Shown here in pieces: positions 17,671-26,849 of a DNA stretch of 34,547 nucleotides; position 1 is the stretch's first letter, and each line of letters opens with the position of its first letter. The stretch spans positions 1 through 34,547 of the forward strand of contig CAJXOJ010000020.1 in NCBI GenBank assembly GCA_913057515.1, written 5' to 3'. Below the pieces are notes generated by a model. That model was not told the origin of the DNA. It searched no databases and saw nothing but the letters and a program-made list of their open reading frames with translations. Both the position numbers and the translations under genes were made by a program. Source of the DNA: an uncultured Cycloclasticus sp. (GTDB lineage: Bacteria; Pseudomonadota; Gammaproteobacteria; Methylococcales; Cycloclasticaceae).

Positions 17671-18462
17671 ATGGAAATTTATTTAAATGATATAAATGTA
17701 CTTATTATTGAACCCTCACGTACTCAGCAACGTATCATTGAACGAGAATTAAACAGCCTATCAATCGATAAAGTTGACTTCGTTGAAACCGCGCATGAAG
17801 CTTTAGAATACATTCAAACAGCTGCCCCTGATTTGATTCTTAGCGCTTATTACCTTAGTGATATGACCGGTAGCGAGCTACTTCACATCCTGCGCGAAGA
17901 TGACGAAAACAATGAAATTTGTTTTGTTCTTGTCTCCAGTATGACCGATATTCGTCAACTTGATGCCGTTCGCCAAGCTGGCGTTGTTGCGATACTTCCT
18001 AAACCATTCGCAGCGGAAGATTTAGCACTCGCCCTAAAATCCACCCTCAGCCACCTCAATCCAGAAGAAGTTTCACTCAATGAAACGGAGATTGATGACT
18101 TAAGGATTTTACTGGTTGATGACAGCCCACTAGCACGTAAACACATCATTAGAACACTCAAATCCATGGGGCTAGAGCACATAACAGAAGCTAAAAATGG
18201 ACGAGAAGCCGTGGCGATAATGGACACTAGTTTATTTGATTTAATCGTTACCGACTACAATATGCCTGAAATGGATGGACGGGAATTATCAGCTTATATT
18301 AGAGAGCAAAGTAACCAAACATCAGTACCCATTATCATGGTTACCAGTGAGCATAACGAAAACCGCCTTGCGGCTGTTCAACAAGCGGGTGTATCCGCTA
18401 TTTGCGACAAGCCTTTTGAACCAGAAAATGTGAGACAATTAATTCAACAGTTAATTAATTAA
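17671..18462 (+). CDS. Tandem-receiver response regulator, first receiver degenerate
   Basis: 263 residues made of two CheY-like receiver domains and no output domain. The second (about 144-263) is canonical: acidic pair D150/D151 in LLVDDS, phospho-acceptor D195 in VTDYNMPEMDG, T225 and K247 in CDKPF. The first (about 8-125) keeps the fold and K111 in LPKPF, but the acidic pair is E14-P15 (IIEPS) and the acceptor position is Ala59 (ILSAYYLSDMTG), so it cannot be phosphorylated in the usual way. It probably works as a pseudo-receiver for dimerisation or partner binding, with signalling through protein contacts. No histidine kinase is adjacent. A glycosyltransferase gene follows after 17 bases, which may link it to surface-glycan control; that link is inferred. 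Confidence 0.88.
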   Translation: MEIYLNDINVLIIEPSRTQQRIIERELNSLSIDKVDFVETAHEALEYIQTAAPDLILSAYYLSDMTGSELLHILREDDENNEICFVLVSSMTDIRQLDAVRQAGVVAILPKPFAAEDLALALKSTLSHLNPEEVSLNETEIDDLRILLVDDSPLARKHIIRTLKSMGLEHITEAKNGREAVAIMDTSLFDLIVTDYNMPEMDGRELSAYIREQSNQTSVPIIMVTSEHNENRLAAVQQAGVSAICDKPFEPENVRQLIQQLIN

Positions 18463-18479
18463 AGTCTAGTGGTTCAAAC

Positions 18480-19349
18480 ATGGCCAAAAACAAACCCTCC
18501 CTCAGCATTGTTATGCCCTGCTTAAATGAAGCAGAAAATCTTGAAATATTACTTCCGCAACTCATCTCAACCCAACCAAACGCAGACATTTTAGTTATTG
18601 ATGATGGCTCAACAGATGCATCTAAATCCATCTGCGAACAACATGGTATAAATGTTATTTCTCACCCCCATCCTTTAGGTAACGGGGCAGCCATTAAAAC
18701 AGGCGCTCGCAACGCAACCGGCGATGTTATTGTATTTATGGACGCTGATGGGCAACATGATCCAGATGATATTGAGCGCCTACTGTATAAATTAGCAGAA
18801 GGTTACGACATGGTGGTTGGAGCAAGGCAATCTAGCTCCCACGCTTCAACAAAAAGACAGCTTGGCAATGCGGTATTTAACAAACTGGCTTCGTTTATGA
18901 CAGGCCAGAAAATAGAAGATCTCACCTCCGGTTTTAGAGCAGTTAGAGCACAACACTTTAAAAAATTCTTATATTTGTTACCCAATGGATTCTCATATCC
19001 CACCACCTCAACTATGGCTTTTTTTCGCTCAGCCTTACCAGTCGCTTACATTCCTATAAAGGCAGGCAAGCGTGAAGGCAAAAGTAAAATAAGATTACTC
19101 AAAGACGGCTTGCGCTTTTTTATTATTATCTTAAAAATTGGCGCACTTTTCTCACCGATGCGTTTATTTTTACCCACCAGCGCCGTCTGCTTTCTTTTCG
19201 GCGTCATCAATCACATTGATAGCTATATGTCTTCAGGCACATTCAGCAATGGCAGTTTATTTTTGTACGTCGCATCCGTATTTATTTTCTTAATGGGCAT
19301 ATTGTCTGAGCAAATATCATCATTGCATTATAGAAATACAGATAAATAA
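18480..19349 (+). CDS. GT2 family glycosyltransferase, DPM1/polyprenyl-phosphate type
   Basis: 289 residues. An N-terminal GT-A domain has LSIVMPCLNEAENL at 8-21, VIDDGSTD at 39-46 and the metal-binding DAD at 88-90 in FMDADGQHDPDD. Two C-terminal membrane helices lie near 225-245 and 252-275. This fits dolichol/undecaprenyl-phosphate sugar transferases, which load a sugar from a nucleotide donor onto the lipid carrier at the inner membrane. The retained SGFRA motif and the basic KREGKSKIR segment support the DPMS-like subgroup. It lies 17 bases after the response regulator and 31 before the GT4 gene, in one probable operon. The sugar cannot be told from sequence. Confidence 0.85.
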   Translation: MAKNKPSLSIVMPCLNEAENLEILLPQLISTQPNADILVIDDGSTDASKSICEQHGINVISHPHPLGNGAAIKTGARNATGDVIVFMDADGQHDPDDIERLLYKLAEGYDMVVGARQSSSHASTKRQLGNAVFNKLASFMTGQKIEDLTSGFRAVRAQHFKKFLYLLPNGFSYPTTSTMAFFRSALPVAYIPIKAGKREGKSKIRLLKDGLRFFIIILKIGALFSPMRLFLPTSAVCFLFGVINHIDSYMSSGTFSNGSLFLYVASVFIFLMGILSEQISSLHYRNTDK

Positions 19350-19380
19350 AAGCGTTTATTCTACTAATTATTAAGCCCGG

Positions 19381-20613
19381 ATGAGCACGCCAGCCCCATT
19401 AAAAGTATTGATGCTAACATCAAGCTATCCAAGAAATGATAGTGATAATAGCTCGGTATTTTTGCGTAACCTTGCATGCAATTTAGCCCAGCAACAGGTG
19501 GAAGTACATGTTTTAGCACCCGACCACCCACTGGTTGGTAATACAAAACTTGATTCAGGTGTAAAAACCCACTGGTTCCAATACTTTCCTAAACAATGGC
19601 AACAACTTGCTTACGGATCAGGCATTTTGCCAAATTTAAGAAGAAACAAACTCCTCTACCTGCAAGTACCTTTTTTTCTAACCACCATGTTTTTCTCATT
19701 AATCTTTTTATGTAAAAGACTAAGGCCCGATATTATTCATGCCCATTGGATTATTCCCCAAGGGCTTATAGCCATTATGGTTGGCAAGCTATTAAACATA
19801 CCCGTTATTGCTACTGCTCATGGGGGTGATGCCTTTTCACTCAACACAAGCCTCCTTAGCCGCTTAAAAGCACTTACCTTAAAGCACTGCCATGCATGGA
19901 CATCTAATACAAAAGCAACTGCAGAAACGTTTGGTACGGCGAACAATATATCAACACCTATTATCATCCCAATGGGGGTGGATATTGATCGGTTTCAATC
20001 AGGTGATGGCGCTAAACTTTTAAACCAAGAAAATAGAAAAATCATTCTATTTGTTGGCCGCTTAGTTGAAAAGAAAGGCGTTAAATACCTTATTGAAGCA
20101 TTTTCAAAGCTCCCATTAGAGGCTCAAAAAACCTCGGTTTTATGGATTATTGGTGATGGCGATGAACGGACCGCGCTTGAAAAACAAGCACGACGCTTAG
20201 GTATTAAGAATATAAAGTTTTGGGGGCAAGTACAAAACAAACAACTGCCAGATTTTTATGCCGCTGCCAGCATTTTTGTAGCCCCCTCGGTCGTTGATTC
20301 AAAAGGCGATACCGAAGGCCAAGGGGTTATTTTATTAGAGGCAATGGCCAGCAAAACGCCTATCATCGCGACTACCGTGGGCGGCATCCCCGAAGTTATC
20401 TCTCACAAGGAAACAGGCTTACTTGTTCCACCTAATAACTCAAATGAGTTATCGAACTCAATTTTACTCATGCTTAGCAATAAAAAACTAATCGATGATT
20501 GTACAAAAAATGCCTGGAGTGAAGTAAATAAAACCTACTCATGGGGAGCGGTTTCTCAGCGGTTTAGTTCCGTGTTAAATGAGTTTGAGAAGCTCGCTAA
20601 ATCTAAACAATAA
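19381..20613 (+). CDS. GT4 family (GT-B) glycosyltransferase
   Basis: 410 residues. GT-B fold with an acceptor-side N-terminal domain (VLMLTSSYPRNDSDNSSVFL at 9-28; AHGGDAF at 146-152) and a donor-side C-terminal domain with FVGRLVEKKG (224-233) and the family EX7E motif E312-E320 (EGQGVILLE). These are retaining transferases that add a sugar from a nucleotide donor to a growing surface glycan on the cytoplasmic face. It is the last gene of the plus-strand group and converges with the GT2 gene at 20636, with 22 bases between the stops. Confidence 0.88.
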   Translation: MSTPAPLKVLMLTSSYPRNDSDNSSVFLRNLACNLAQQQVEVHVLAPDHPLVGNTKLDSGVKTHWFQYFPKQWQQLAYGSGILPNLRRNKLLYLQVPFFLTTMFFSLIFLCKRLRPDIIHAHWIIPQGLIAIMVGKLLNIPVIATAHGGDAFSLNTSLLSRLKALTLKHCHAWTSNTKATAETFGTANNISTPIIIPMGVDIDRFQSGDGAKLLNQENRKIILFVGRLVEKKGVKYLIEAFSKLPLEAQKTSVLWIIGDGDERTALEKQARRLGIKNIKFWGQVQNKQLPDFYAAASIFVAPSVVDSKGDTEGQGVILLEAMASKTPIIATTVGGIPEVISHKETGLLVPPNNSNELSNSILLMLSNKKLIDDCTKNAWSEVNKTYSWGAVSQRFSSVLNEFEKLAKSKQ

Positions 20614-20635
20614 GTCAGCCTAATTGAGGCACTCG

Positions 20636-21547
20636 CTATTTCTTAACACCAAGCCTTTTGTTGATTCCATCTTTAAGGCCAACATACATATTAGAAGTAT
20701 GTTTAACTCTATGCCGATGAAAAACCCCGAAATAGCTTATCGTTAAAATTAATTTTAGAACATTCTTATACTTCCAACTTATGGGAACATAGCTTTGCTG
20801 CTGCAAGAAAATGCTATTTCTAAACAAGTAATAATGTCTTTCAGGGGTTCTATCTGGCATGGTTCGCCAACCAAAAAACCAATATTTTATAGTCGACTCA
20901 CCCATCGAATGAGATAACAAAGCATCAAATGTTCCATAACACACATAACCAGCTGCTCTAGCTCTAAAACACCAATCCGTCTCTACGTGATCAATAAACA
21001 GCTCTTTATTATTCCCTCCTAATTCTTGCCAAGCCTCTAAGGGAATTAGGGAGCCAGAACTATTAATACCATCACATTGAAACATGCTATTGCCTGCATC
21101 CTCTTTATAAAAACGTTTTCCATTCTTTATAAAGCCGTAACGGCTTTCACAAAAAGCATCTTCTAATGCTGGCCCTATAACGCCAAGATTTACTCCATTA
21201 TTGATTAATTCATTCGCATATCCATGAAGCACTTCGATACAGTCATTAACTGGCACACTATCCTGGTCAAACAATAAAACAAAAACACCTATCTCTCCAT
21301 TTTTTATCGAATCAATAGCAATATTCTGTGCCTGAGCCAACCCAACATTAGAGGGCAAATACTGGGCAAGAATATTATTATATGTCGAACATAATGCTTG
21401 TAACGAACTAACATTGTCAGACCCGTTATCAACCAAAGTAACTTCATCAAACAATACAAGAGAGTCCACCAACTTCGTAAAATTCAAAATATCCGGGTTA
21501 TACGTAACAATGACAGGTATTACTTGTTGTAAATAATTATTTCTCAA
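20636..21547 (-). CDS. GT2 glycosyltransferase, rhamnosyltransferase-like
   Basis: 303 residues. GT-A domain: VIPVIVTYNPD at the start, LVDNGSD, NVGLAQAQN and the DXD-type LLFDQDSVP. The C-terminal RHYYLFRNSIFL is typical of RfbN-type rhamnosyltransferases of O-antigen clusters. The start is TTG at 21547 with AAGGA just upstream. It overlaps the flippase stop by four bases (TTGA), so it is translated in coupling with the flippase. It is the last gene of the minus-strand glycan operon. Rhamnose specificity is only a family tendency. Confidence 0.85.
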   Translation of the reverse strand: MRNNYLQQVIPVIVTYNPDILNFTKLVDSLVLFDEVTLVDNGSDNVSSLQALCSTYNNILAQYLPSNVGLAQAQNIAIDSIKNGEIGVFVLLFDQDSVPVNDCIEVLHGYANELINNGVNLGVIGPALEDAFCESRYGFIKNGKRFYKEDAGNSMFQCDGINSSGSLIPLEAWQELGGNNKELFIDHVETDWCFRARAAGYVCYGTFDALLSHSMGESTIKYWFFGWRTMPDRTPERHYYLFRNSIFLQQQSYVPISWKYKNVLKLILTISYFGVFHRHRVKHTSNMYVGLKDGINKRLGVKK

Positions 21548-23073
21548 AGTGTCCTTCTACTTTTAAATATACGTGGCCAAAGTTGACTAAGCTCAAATTG
21601 ACTAACTCCTAATAAAGGTTTCGAGATAAACCATACCCCCGTCCCTATACAAACTAAATAAACACCGCCTGACAAGAAGAACATTAATACACGTAACCCT
21701 TCAGTTTGCCAAAAAAAAGTTACAGCATAAAATGAAAAATAACCGGCCATTACTGTCAGCATTAAAATATATATTTGATACTTAAATTGATACTGCCAGT
21801 TTTGTTTTTTACACAAAAACCAAATGTATAAATTAACCGACAAAAACTGTAAAAAAACCATTTTAAGCGCTAAACCAATCGCACCTAAATCTAAACCAAA
21901 GCCAATAATACTTTTATCAGAAGGTACTAATACAAAATAAGTGACAATTACACTTACCAGCATGCTAACAACCCCTAATCGTGCATACGATATAGTCATC
22001 TCGAGAGCTAAATACATTGAGCTTACGACTTGACCAAGTGCTTGATGAACAGGGTAAAAAAACATCACTGTTAATACTGTCACACCCATCATATATTCTT
22101 CACCAAGGGTAACATCAATAATATCTGCAGCCCAGGGAACTAAAAACCCAGAAATCATTGCTGCGAAAAAAAACAGCCACCTGCACGTATTAAAATATAG
22201 TCGCTTTACTCTTTCCAAATTACCTCTATGAGCTTCTTCCGCAATCTCTTTCCATAAGACACGAAGAATAGATGTCGTCGCAAGTAAACTAATAGTAGCC
22301 ACTTGCAACGCCACAGAGAAGTAGGCCTGTTGAACCGAGCCAGCATAATGTTGAAGCATCCAAGCATCCGCAAAAATATAACCGCACATCACCCATGTAT
22401 ATAAAAACAAAGGGCGGCAGTATTTATAAAATTCTTTAAAAAAACCTTTTGCCGATAATTGGCTATCTGCAACATTAAAAACAATGATTTTTCGCCACGT
22501 ACTCAGTACATATATGAACGCCAATAAAAATTCTAATGCCACAAGAGTATATAAAATAAAAAGGCTTTTATAGCCTAATAAGATAACAACCAACACGGCA
22601 AGCAAGTGACTCATTGCTACTGTAATATTAATCAATTGAACTTTTTTGGTAAGTCGTTGTGACTCACCCAATTGCGCTATAAATCCCCATAAGGTGAACT
22701 GCATAAATGAAGCAATAAACGCTGCTATTATTAATTCTAATTCCCCCCCTTTCCATACGCTGATCAACCAATTATTAGAAAGACTAACAATCAAAATAAT
22801 GGGAATTAAAAATTGAGCACATATCCACAAAAAATAATATAAGAAGAATTTTTTTTCTCTAGGCTCCTTTGATACAAAAGTAAAAAAAGCATTTGAAGTG
22901 CCCATGTCGAATAATGCTCGAACAGCTACAAACGACGCTAGCAAAAAAGCAAAGTAACCATAGTCTTCTGGCCCTAAAGTCCGCGCGATAAGCAAACCCG
23001 TAACAAAAACCAGAAAGGCTTTAATTAAATTTCCTGCCAAATTAATTCCGAAACGCTCAGGTATTGAATTCAT
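21544..23073 (-). CDS. Oligosaccharide flippase (Wzx-like)
   Basis: 509 residues with about 12-14 hydrophobic helices and short loops. The N-terminal FGINLAGNLIKAFLVFVTGLLIARTLGPEDYGYFAFL stretch is characteristic of the polysaccharide-transport MATE/MOP superfamily. It would flip the undecaprenyl-linked repeat unit across the inner membrane for O-antigen or capsule assembly. ATG start at 23073. No wzy polymerase or ligase is visible in the window. Confidence 0.88.
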   Translation of the reverse strand: MNSIPERFGINLAGNLIKAFLVFVTGLLIARTLGPEDYGYFAFLLASFVAVRALFDMGTSNAFFTFVSKEPREKKFFLYYFLWICAQFLIPIILIVSLSNNWLISVWKGGELELIIAAFIASFMQFTLWGFIAQLGESQRLTKKVQLINITVAMSHLLAVLVVILLGYKSLFILYTLVALEFLLAFIYVLSTWRKIIVFNVADSQLSAKGFFKEFYKYCRPLFLYTWVMCGYIFADAWMLQHYAGSVQQAYFSVALQVATISLLATTSILRVLWKEIAEEAHRGNLERVKRLYFNTCRWLFFFAAMISGFLVPWAADIIDVTLGEEYMMGVTVLTVMFFYPVHQALGQVVSSMYLALEMTISYARLGVVSMLVSVIVTYFVLVPSDKSIIGFGLDLGAIGLALKMVFLQFLSVNLYIWFLCKKQNWQYQFKYQIYILMLTVMAGYFSFYAVTFFWQTEGLRVLMFFLSGGVYLVCIGTGVWFISKPLLGVSQFELSQLWPRIFKSRRTL

Positions 23074-23135
23074 TTAATACTTAATATTTGATAATCTAAA
23101 AAAGTAAATATCATATTGATTTTGACTGCTGCAAC

Positions 23136-24740
23136 TCATTTCAAAAAGCCATCAATAATGGCACTAACCCTTTCTATAGTATTCGAACAACTCGACGAGT
23201 AGTAATCAACTAATTTTGGACTTTGGGTCGCCTTTTTTTCAATCATACGACTCGATATGTTGGGCATTAAGTCATCCAGCTCACGGACGCTTGATATAAC
23301 CGTTAAAAGCGCTGCCATATCTTTTTCAACGTCCTTATTAACGAATCGCAGTATATCGCCAAACAAAATAATGTTTTTTTTCTTTAAAATATCTTTGCTG
23401 GAAAATTCGCTGGAAAAATAGTCACCCAATATATATGTTGATTTCTCAATCAAATGAAATAAATCTGAGACATAATCAATTGAGACGTTCGGATACTTTT
23501 TAGCCATTTCTTTCAATGGAACATACATTTGTCCACCCAAGAACAACCCTGGTTTCACTTTTACACATAACTTCACACTCGGGTAACACTCACCAAACAG
23601 CTCAATCACTTCCTTATGACGTGAAAATATATTCTCTCCAGTGGCAGAAAGTACCGACTTCTCACTAGCATTTAAGATGCCCGGGTAACTATAACGAGAA
23701 CAATACGTTATATATAAAAACTCATATTCACACGCTCTCTCTTTCAGTTTTTTATCAAAAAATATTGAGCCCACGTTATGAACATTACTACCGCCTTGTT
23801 GCTCTATAAGAGCCTTTGAGAAATCATTAAAGGTTAAATTTATATCTGCAGGAATGGCCTCATTATGTTTTAAGAAATAATTTTCGTTAACGTAGGCGCC
23901 ATGCTGCATCATAATCACAGGGATGTTGTTTCGTTTATAGCTTTCATAACGAAAAAACATTTGTTTTCCGTGTAAAAAAATAAACGGCCTATAAGCTGTC
24001 CCAACTGACTTAGTTGCCGGCGTACAAAAATCATGTTTGAGCATGCCCCGAAGAATAGGATTGGAAATAATCTTGGCACTTTCTTTTAGAAATCCCTTAT
24101 AAGCGGCATCGCTAAATGATGAGTTCGTGACGTTTATATTTATCTTTTTCTTTATATATTTATCTTTAAGAAACTTATTATCGTACGTGTATTGATTATC
24201 CTTTAAGAAAAATCTTATGAATTTCTTAACGCTTTCCAACGGTCTGCGAGCAATGAATCTCAGAAGTGATACGAGGTAAAACTTTTCATCTCTTTCAACT
24301 TGAATAACGGATTTAAAATTAACGAATACACTTAGCATTGTGTCCACGGTAAATAGCGCCTTACCTTGAGAATCCGTAATATATATGGCGTCAAACTGAC
24401 TAATATGTTTTTGGAGCGCGCTAATAAAGCTATCAAGCGATATATATTTAGCCAATTCACTGAGAATATACGAGCCATGTTGCAAATTTTTAAAATGGAT
24501 CGAATTCTCAACTCTCTTGTATTTATCTATAATCTCCGAATGAAGATCTGCATCATCAACAAGACATGAAAAACGTTTAAACCTGATATTTAACTTTTCT
24601 AAAACAAATGTCGAATAAGGTGTAAGAGAAATGACCTCATCAAAGCCACTCAGTCGCTTTGTGAAAACGATTTCATCTTTGATTTTTTTTCTTAAATCTA
24701 GAAATACAACCTTTCGCTTCACAGTACTTTCATTCGCCAA
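23136..24740 (-). CDS. Putative glycosyltransferase of unclear family in the pseudaminic acid cluster
   Basis: 534 residues, soluble and lysine-rich, with DNA AT-richer than its neighbours. I do not recognise the family with certainty. The C-terminal half looks GT-B-like: PFIFLHGKQMFFRYESYKR then VIMMQHGAYVNENYF, a lone KVKPGLFLGG, and a late DLFHLIEKSTYILGDYFSSEF region resembling the donor-binding part of capsule or polysialic acid type transferases. It starts TTG at 24740, overlapping the pseI stop by 11 bases; no good Shine-Dalgarno is visible, so coupling to pseI is likely. Its place directly after pseI makes it the best candidate for the enzyme that transfers pseudaminic acid from CMP. 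This is inference from context. Confidence 0.65.
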   Translation of the reverse strand: MANESTVKRKVVFLDLRKKIKDEIVFTKRLSGFDEVISLTPYSTFVLEKLNIRFKRFSCLVDDADLHSEIIDKYKRVENSIHFKNLQHGSYILSELAKYISLDSFISALQKHISQFDAIYITDSQGKALFTVDTMLSVFVNFKSVIQVERDEKFYLVSLLRFIARRPLESVKKFIRFFLKDNQYTYDNKFLKDKYIKKKININVTNSSFSDAAYKGFLKESAKIISNPILRGMLKHDFCTPATKSVGTAYRPFIFLHGKQMFFRYESYKRNNIPVIMMQHGAYVNENYFLKHNEAIPADINLTFNDFSKALIEQQGGSNVHNVGSIFFDKKLKERACEYEFLYITYCSRYSYPGILNASEKSVLSATGENIFSRHKEVIELFGECYPSVKLCVKVKPGLFLGGQMYVPLKEMAKKYPNVSIDYVSDLFHLIEKSTYILGDYFSSEFSSKDILKKKNIILFGDILRFVNKDVEKDMAALLTVISSVRELDDLMPNISSRMIEKKATQSPKLVDYYSSSCSNTIERVSAIIDGFLK

Positions 24741-25806
24741 GAAATTTGTATTCCAAAGCCGTCCCTTTAGAAATATTCACTTTTGCCTTTTGCCCTATAA
24801 TCTTTTCATAGTCCTTCACAGGCAGCCCGAACCCTGGCCGGATACTTTTTACATTTTCTTTTGTTATAAGCTCGCCAGCATCGATGTTTCTTACCGCATA
24901 TAAGGAACGCCTAAACTTTGCATTGTTTATTTCACTGGCCTTTTTAATGTAGCTTGCGTGCCCTATAGCACCCCACGCCTCCTTCAAATCTAAACATAAT
25001 GATTTCAGTTCAATGGGCTCCAAAGAGAAGCTATCGTCCACGCCACCGCCTTCTCGATCTAAGGTGACGTGCTTTTCTACAGCGCACGCCCCCAGAGCAA
25101 CACTTGTAATTGCTGTGATATTGCTGATTGTGTGGTCTGATAGACCCACTGGCAGAGAAAAACGTGCTTGCATGTCTTGCAGCGTACTTAAATTATAATC
25201 TTCGGTAGGTGCGGGATACCCACTTACACAGTGCAATAAAACCAACGCTTCACAACCGCCTTCTTTAGCGGCATCAATAGCCTCTTGGATTTCTTCTGCA
25301 CTTCCCATCCCAGTAGACATAATGATCGGTTTACCTGTTTGCGCAACATATTTAATTAATGGTAAATCAACCATTTCAAAAGAGGCAATTTTATAACAAG
25401 GCACATTAATTTTTTCAAGGAAATCTACAGCGGTTGTGTCAAACGGTGAACTAAAAGCAACTAGCCCTAAGCTATTTGCTTTTGCAAAAATTTCTTTGTG
25501 CCACTTCCACGGCGTATGCGCCTTGTCATACAAATCATAAAGCGACTCCCCATCCCACAAACTATTTTTATCTCTGATAGTGAAATCGTCACTATTTAAG
25601 TTCAATGTCATTGTATCTGCTGTGTATGTTTGAAGTTTTAACGCATGAGCCCCCGCTTTTGCGACCTCTTCTACAATTAACAATGCGCGTTCTAAAGACT
25701 GATTATGATTCCCTGACATCTCAGCTATTACAAAAGGTGGCTCACCTTTACCCACTTTATAACGCCCTATTTGTACTGTTTTTTGCATATTAATACCTAC
25801 CATCAT
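24730..25806 (-). CDS. pseI: Pseudaminic acid synthase
   Basis: 358 residues. It condenses the 2,4-diacetamido-trideoxy-altrose made by PseG with phosphoenolpyruvate to give pseudaminic acid. A NeuB-type TIM barrel has PPFVIAEMSGNHNQSLERAL near 23-42, KLQTYTADTM, SSPFDTTAVDFLE, IMSTGMGS, LLHCVSGYPAP and GLSDHT, followed by a SAF domain (from about 295, SLYAVRNIDAGELITKENV). The motifs fit PseI better than NeuB. The ATG at 25806 overlaps the upstream oxidoreductase stop as ATGA. An ATG at 25788, with AGGT seven bases before it, is an alternative start giving 352 residues. Confidence 0.95.
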   Translation of the reverse strand: MMVGINMQKTVQIGRYKVGKGEPPFVIAEMSGNHNQSLERALLIVEEVAKAGAHALKLQTYTADTMTLNLNSDDFTIRDKNSLWDGESLYDLYDKAHTPWKWHKEIFAKANSLGLVAFSSPFDTTAVDFLEKINVPCYKIASFEMVDLPLIKYVAQTGKPIIMSTGMGSAEEIQEAIDAAKEGGCEALVLLHCVSGYPAPTEDYNLSTLQDMQARFSLPVGLSDHTISNITAITSVALGACAVEKHVTLDREGGGVDDSFSLEPIELKSLCLDLKEAWGAIGHASYIKKASEINNAKFRRSLYAVRNIDAGELITKENVKSIRPGFGLPVKDYEKIIGQKAKVNISKGTALEYKFLGE

Positions 25807-26849
25807 TTTCCAAACTCGGCATAAATAGACTTAAATATGTCGTTCATAAACCAATCTTTCGTATTGCTTTTACCCTGAATTGACAGGTTAGAAAATGAAT
25901 CCATCGCTAAATCATATTGATACTTAGAAGACTTTACGAACTCATGCGTGAATTTAGGAAACCCTTGTTGAATACATTCCGTATGTTGAAACAAGACATT
26001 TGATTTCTTTGCTACCAATTTCATTTTTATTAAATCTTGCCACACATCCTTTTTTGAATTTTCTAAATCTAATGCTTCTTTACTCAAAACTTCAACCGTA
26101 ACTCTATGACGCTCTGTATTCGCGGAAATCACCGATTGGAGGTTAGAATACAACGTAACACGAAATGGAAGTAAGTTCGGCTCATAACAGTAAAGATAGT
26201 GATTTTGGTTTAAAGGCGGCTGATCAATAACATAATGGAAAAGTGTTGTATGCACGAAAGAGGGGCGCTCTGTTTTACACTTAATTTCTGCAGCTCGAAA
26301 AAGGAAAATTAAAGGCACCGTCCATACTAAAATATCACAATTCACCTTAACCCCATCATCCAAAGTAAGTGACTGAATCGTCTTATCGTTTGAATCCATA
26401 CCTAATATGGATCTGCCACATAATATTTTAACACCTACATCGCGTAATTTCTTTTCAAGCGCCAATGTCCACTGACCTACACCACCCTTGGAAGGGTAAT
26501 ATAGCGGACAAGTTGATAAAGCATCCTTGGTCGTGTGATAACTCATCCTGGCGTCATACGATGGGATGTTTTTAATCAGTTTAGTCGACGCTTCGTTTAA
26601 GACTTTCAATCTCTTTAACCCAAAACGTAAATGGGCACCCGTAACGATTTCATTTAAAGAGTCCACACAAAGTAACTTTTGCAAGACAGGAGTGAAAATT
26701 TCAGTCGCAAAAGTAACGCCAAATGTCCCGTTCAATTCTTCTTTGACGTTATTAAACTTGACATCGTCATCCACAACTTCTAAAAAATCACTTAATCCAT
26801 GATAGTAAGCATTCCCTATGTCCTTGGCATTAATAAAAAACGCCATCAC
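25803..26849 (-). CDS. FAD-dependent oxidoreductase, C-terminal part of a frameshifted gene
   Basis: 348 codons open from a GTG at 26849, but the protein is the continuation of the 26830-27135 fragment in another frame. It lacks the FAD-binding Rossmann start and carries the substrate and cap regions of an amine-oxidase/UGM-like flavoprotein (SKGGVGQWTLALEKKL, VNCDILVWTVPLIFLF). Removing one T from the six-T run at about 26835-26840 (read on the minus strand) joins both parts into one protein of about 443 residues. It overlaps pseI by four bases, so the intact gene would belong to the pse operon. The substrate is unknown, perhaps a nucleotide sugar. Confidence 0.7.
   Translation of the reverse strand: MMAFFINAKDIGNAYYHGLSDFLEVVDDDVKFNNVKEELNGTFGVTFATEIFTPVLQKLLCVDSLNEIVTGAHLRFGLKRLKVLNEASTKLIKNIPSYDARMSYHTTKDALSTCPLYYPSKGGVGQWTLALEKKLRDVGVKILCGRSILGMDSNDKTIQSLTLDDGVKVNCDILVWTVPLIFLFRAAEIKCKTERPSFVHTTLFHYVIDQPPLNQNHYLYCYEPNLLPFRVTLYSNLQSVISANTERHRVTVEVLSKEALDLENSKKDVWQDLIKMKLVAKKSNVLFQHTECIQQGFPKFTHEFVKSSKYQYDLAMDSFSNLSIQGKSNTKDWFMNDIFKSIYAEFGK

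Noticed and set aside
20618-20630. Bidirectional terminator between the convergent glycosyltransferase genes
   Set aside because: The stem GCCT/AGGC is only four base pairs with no T tract.
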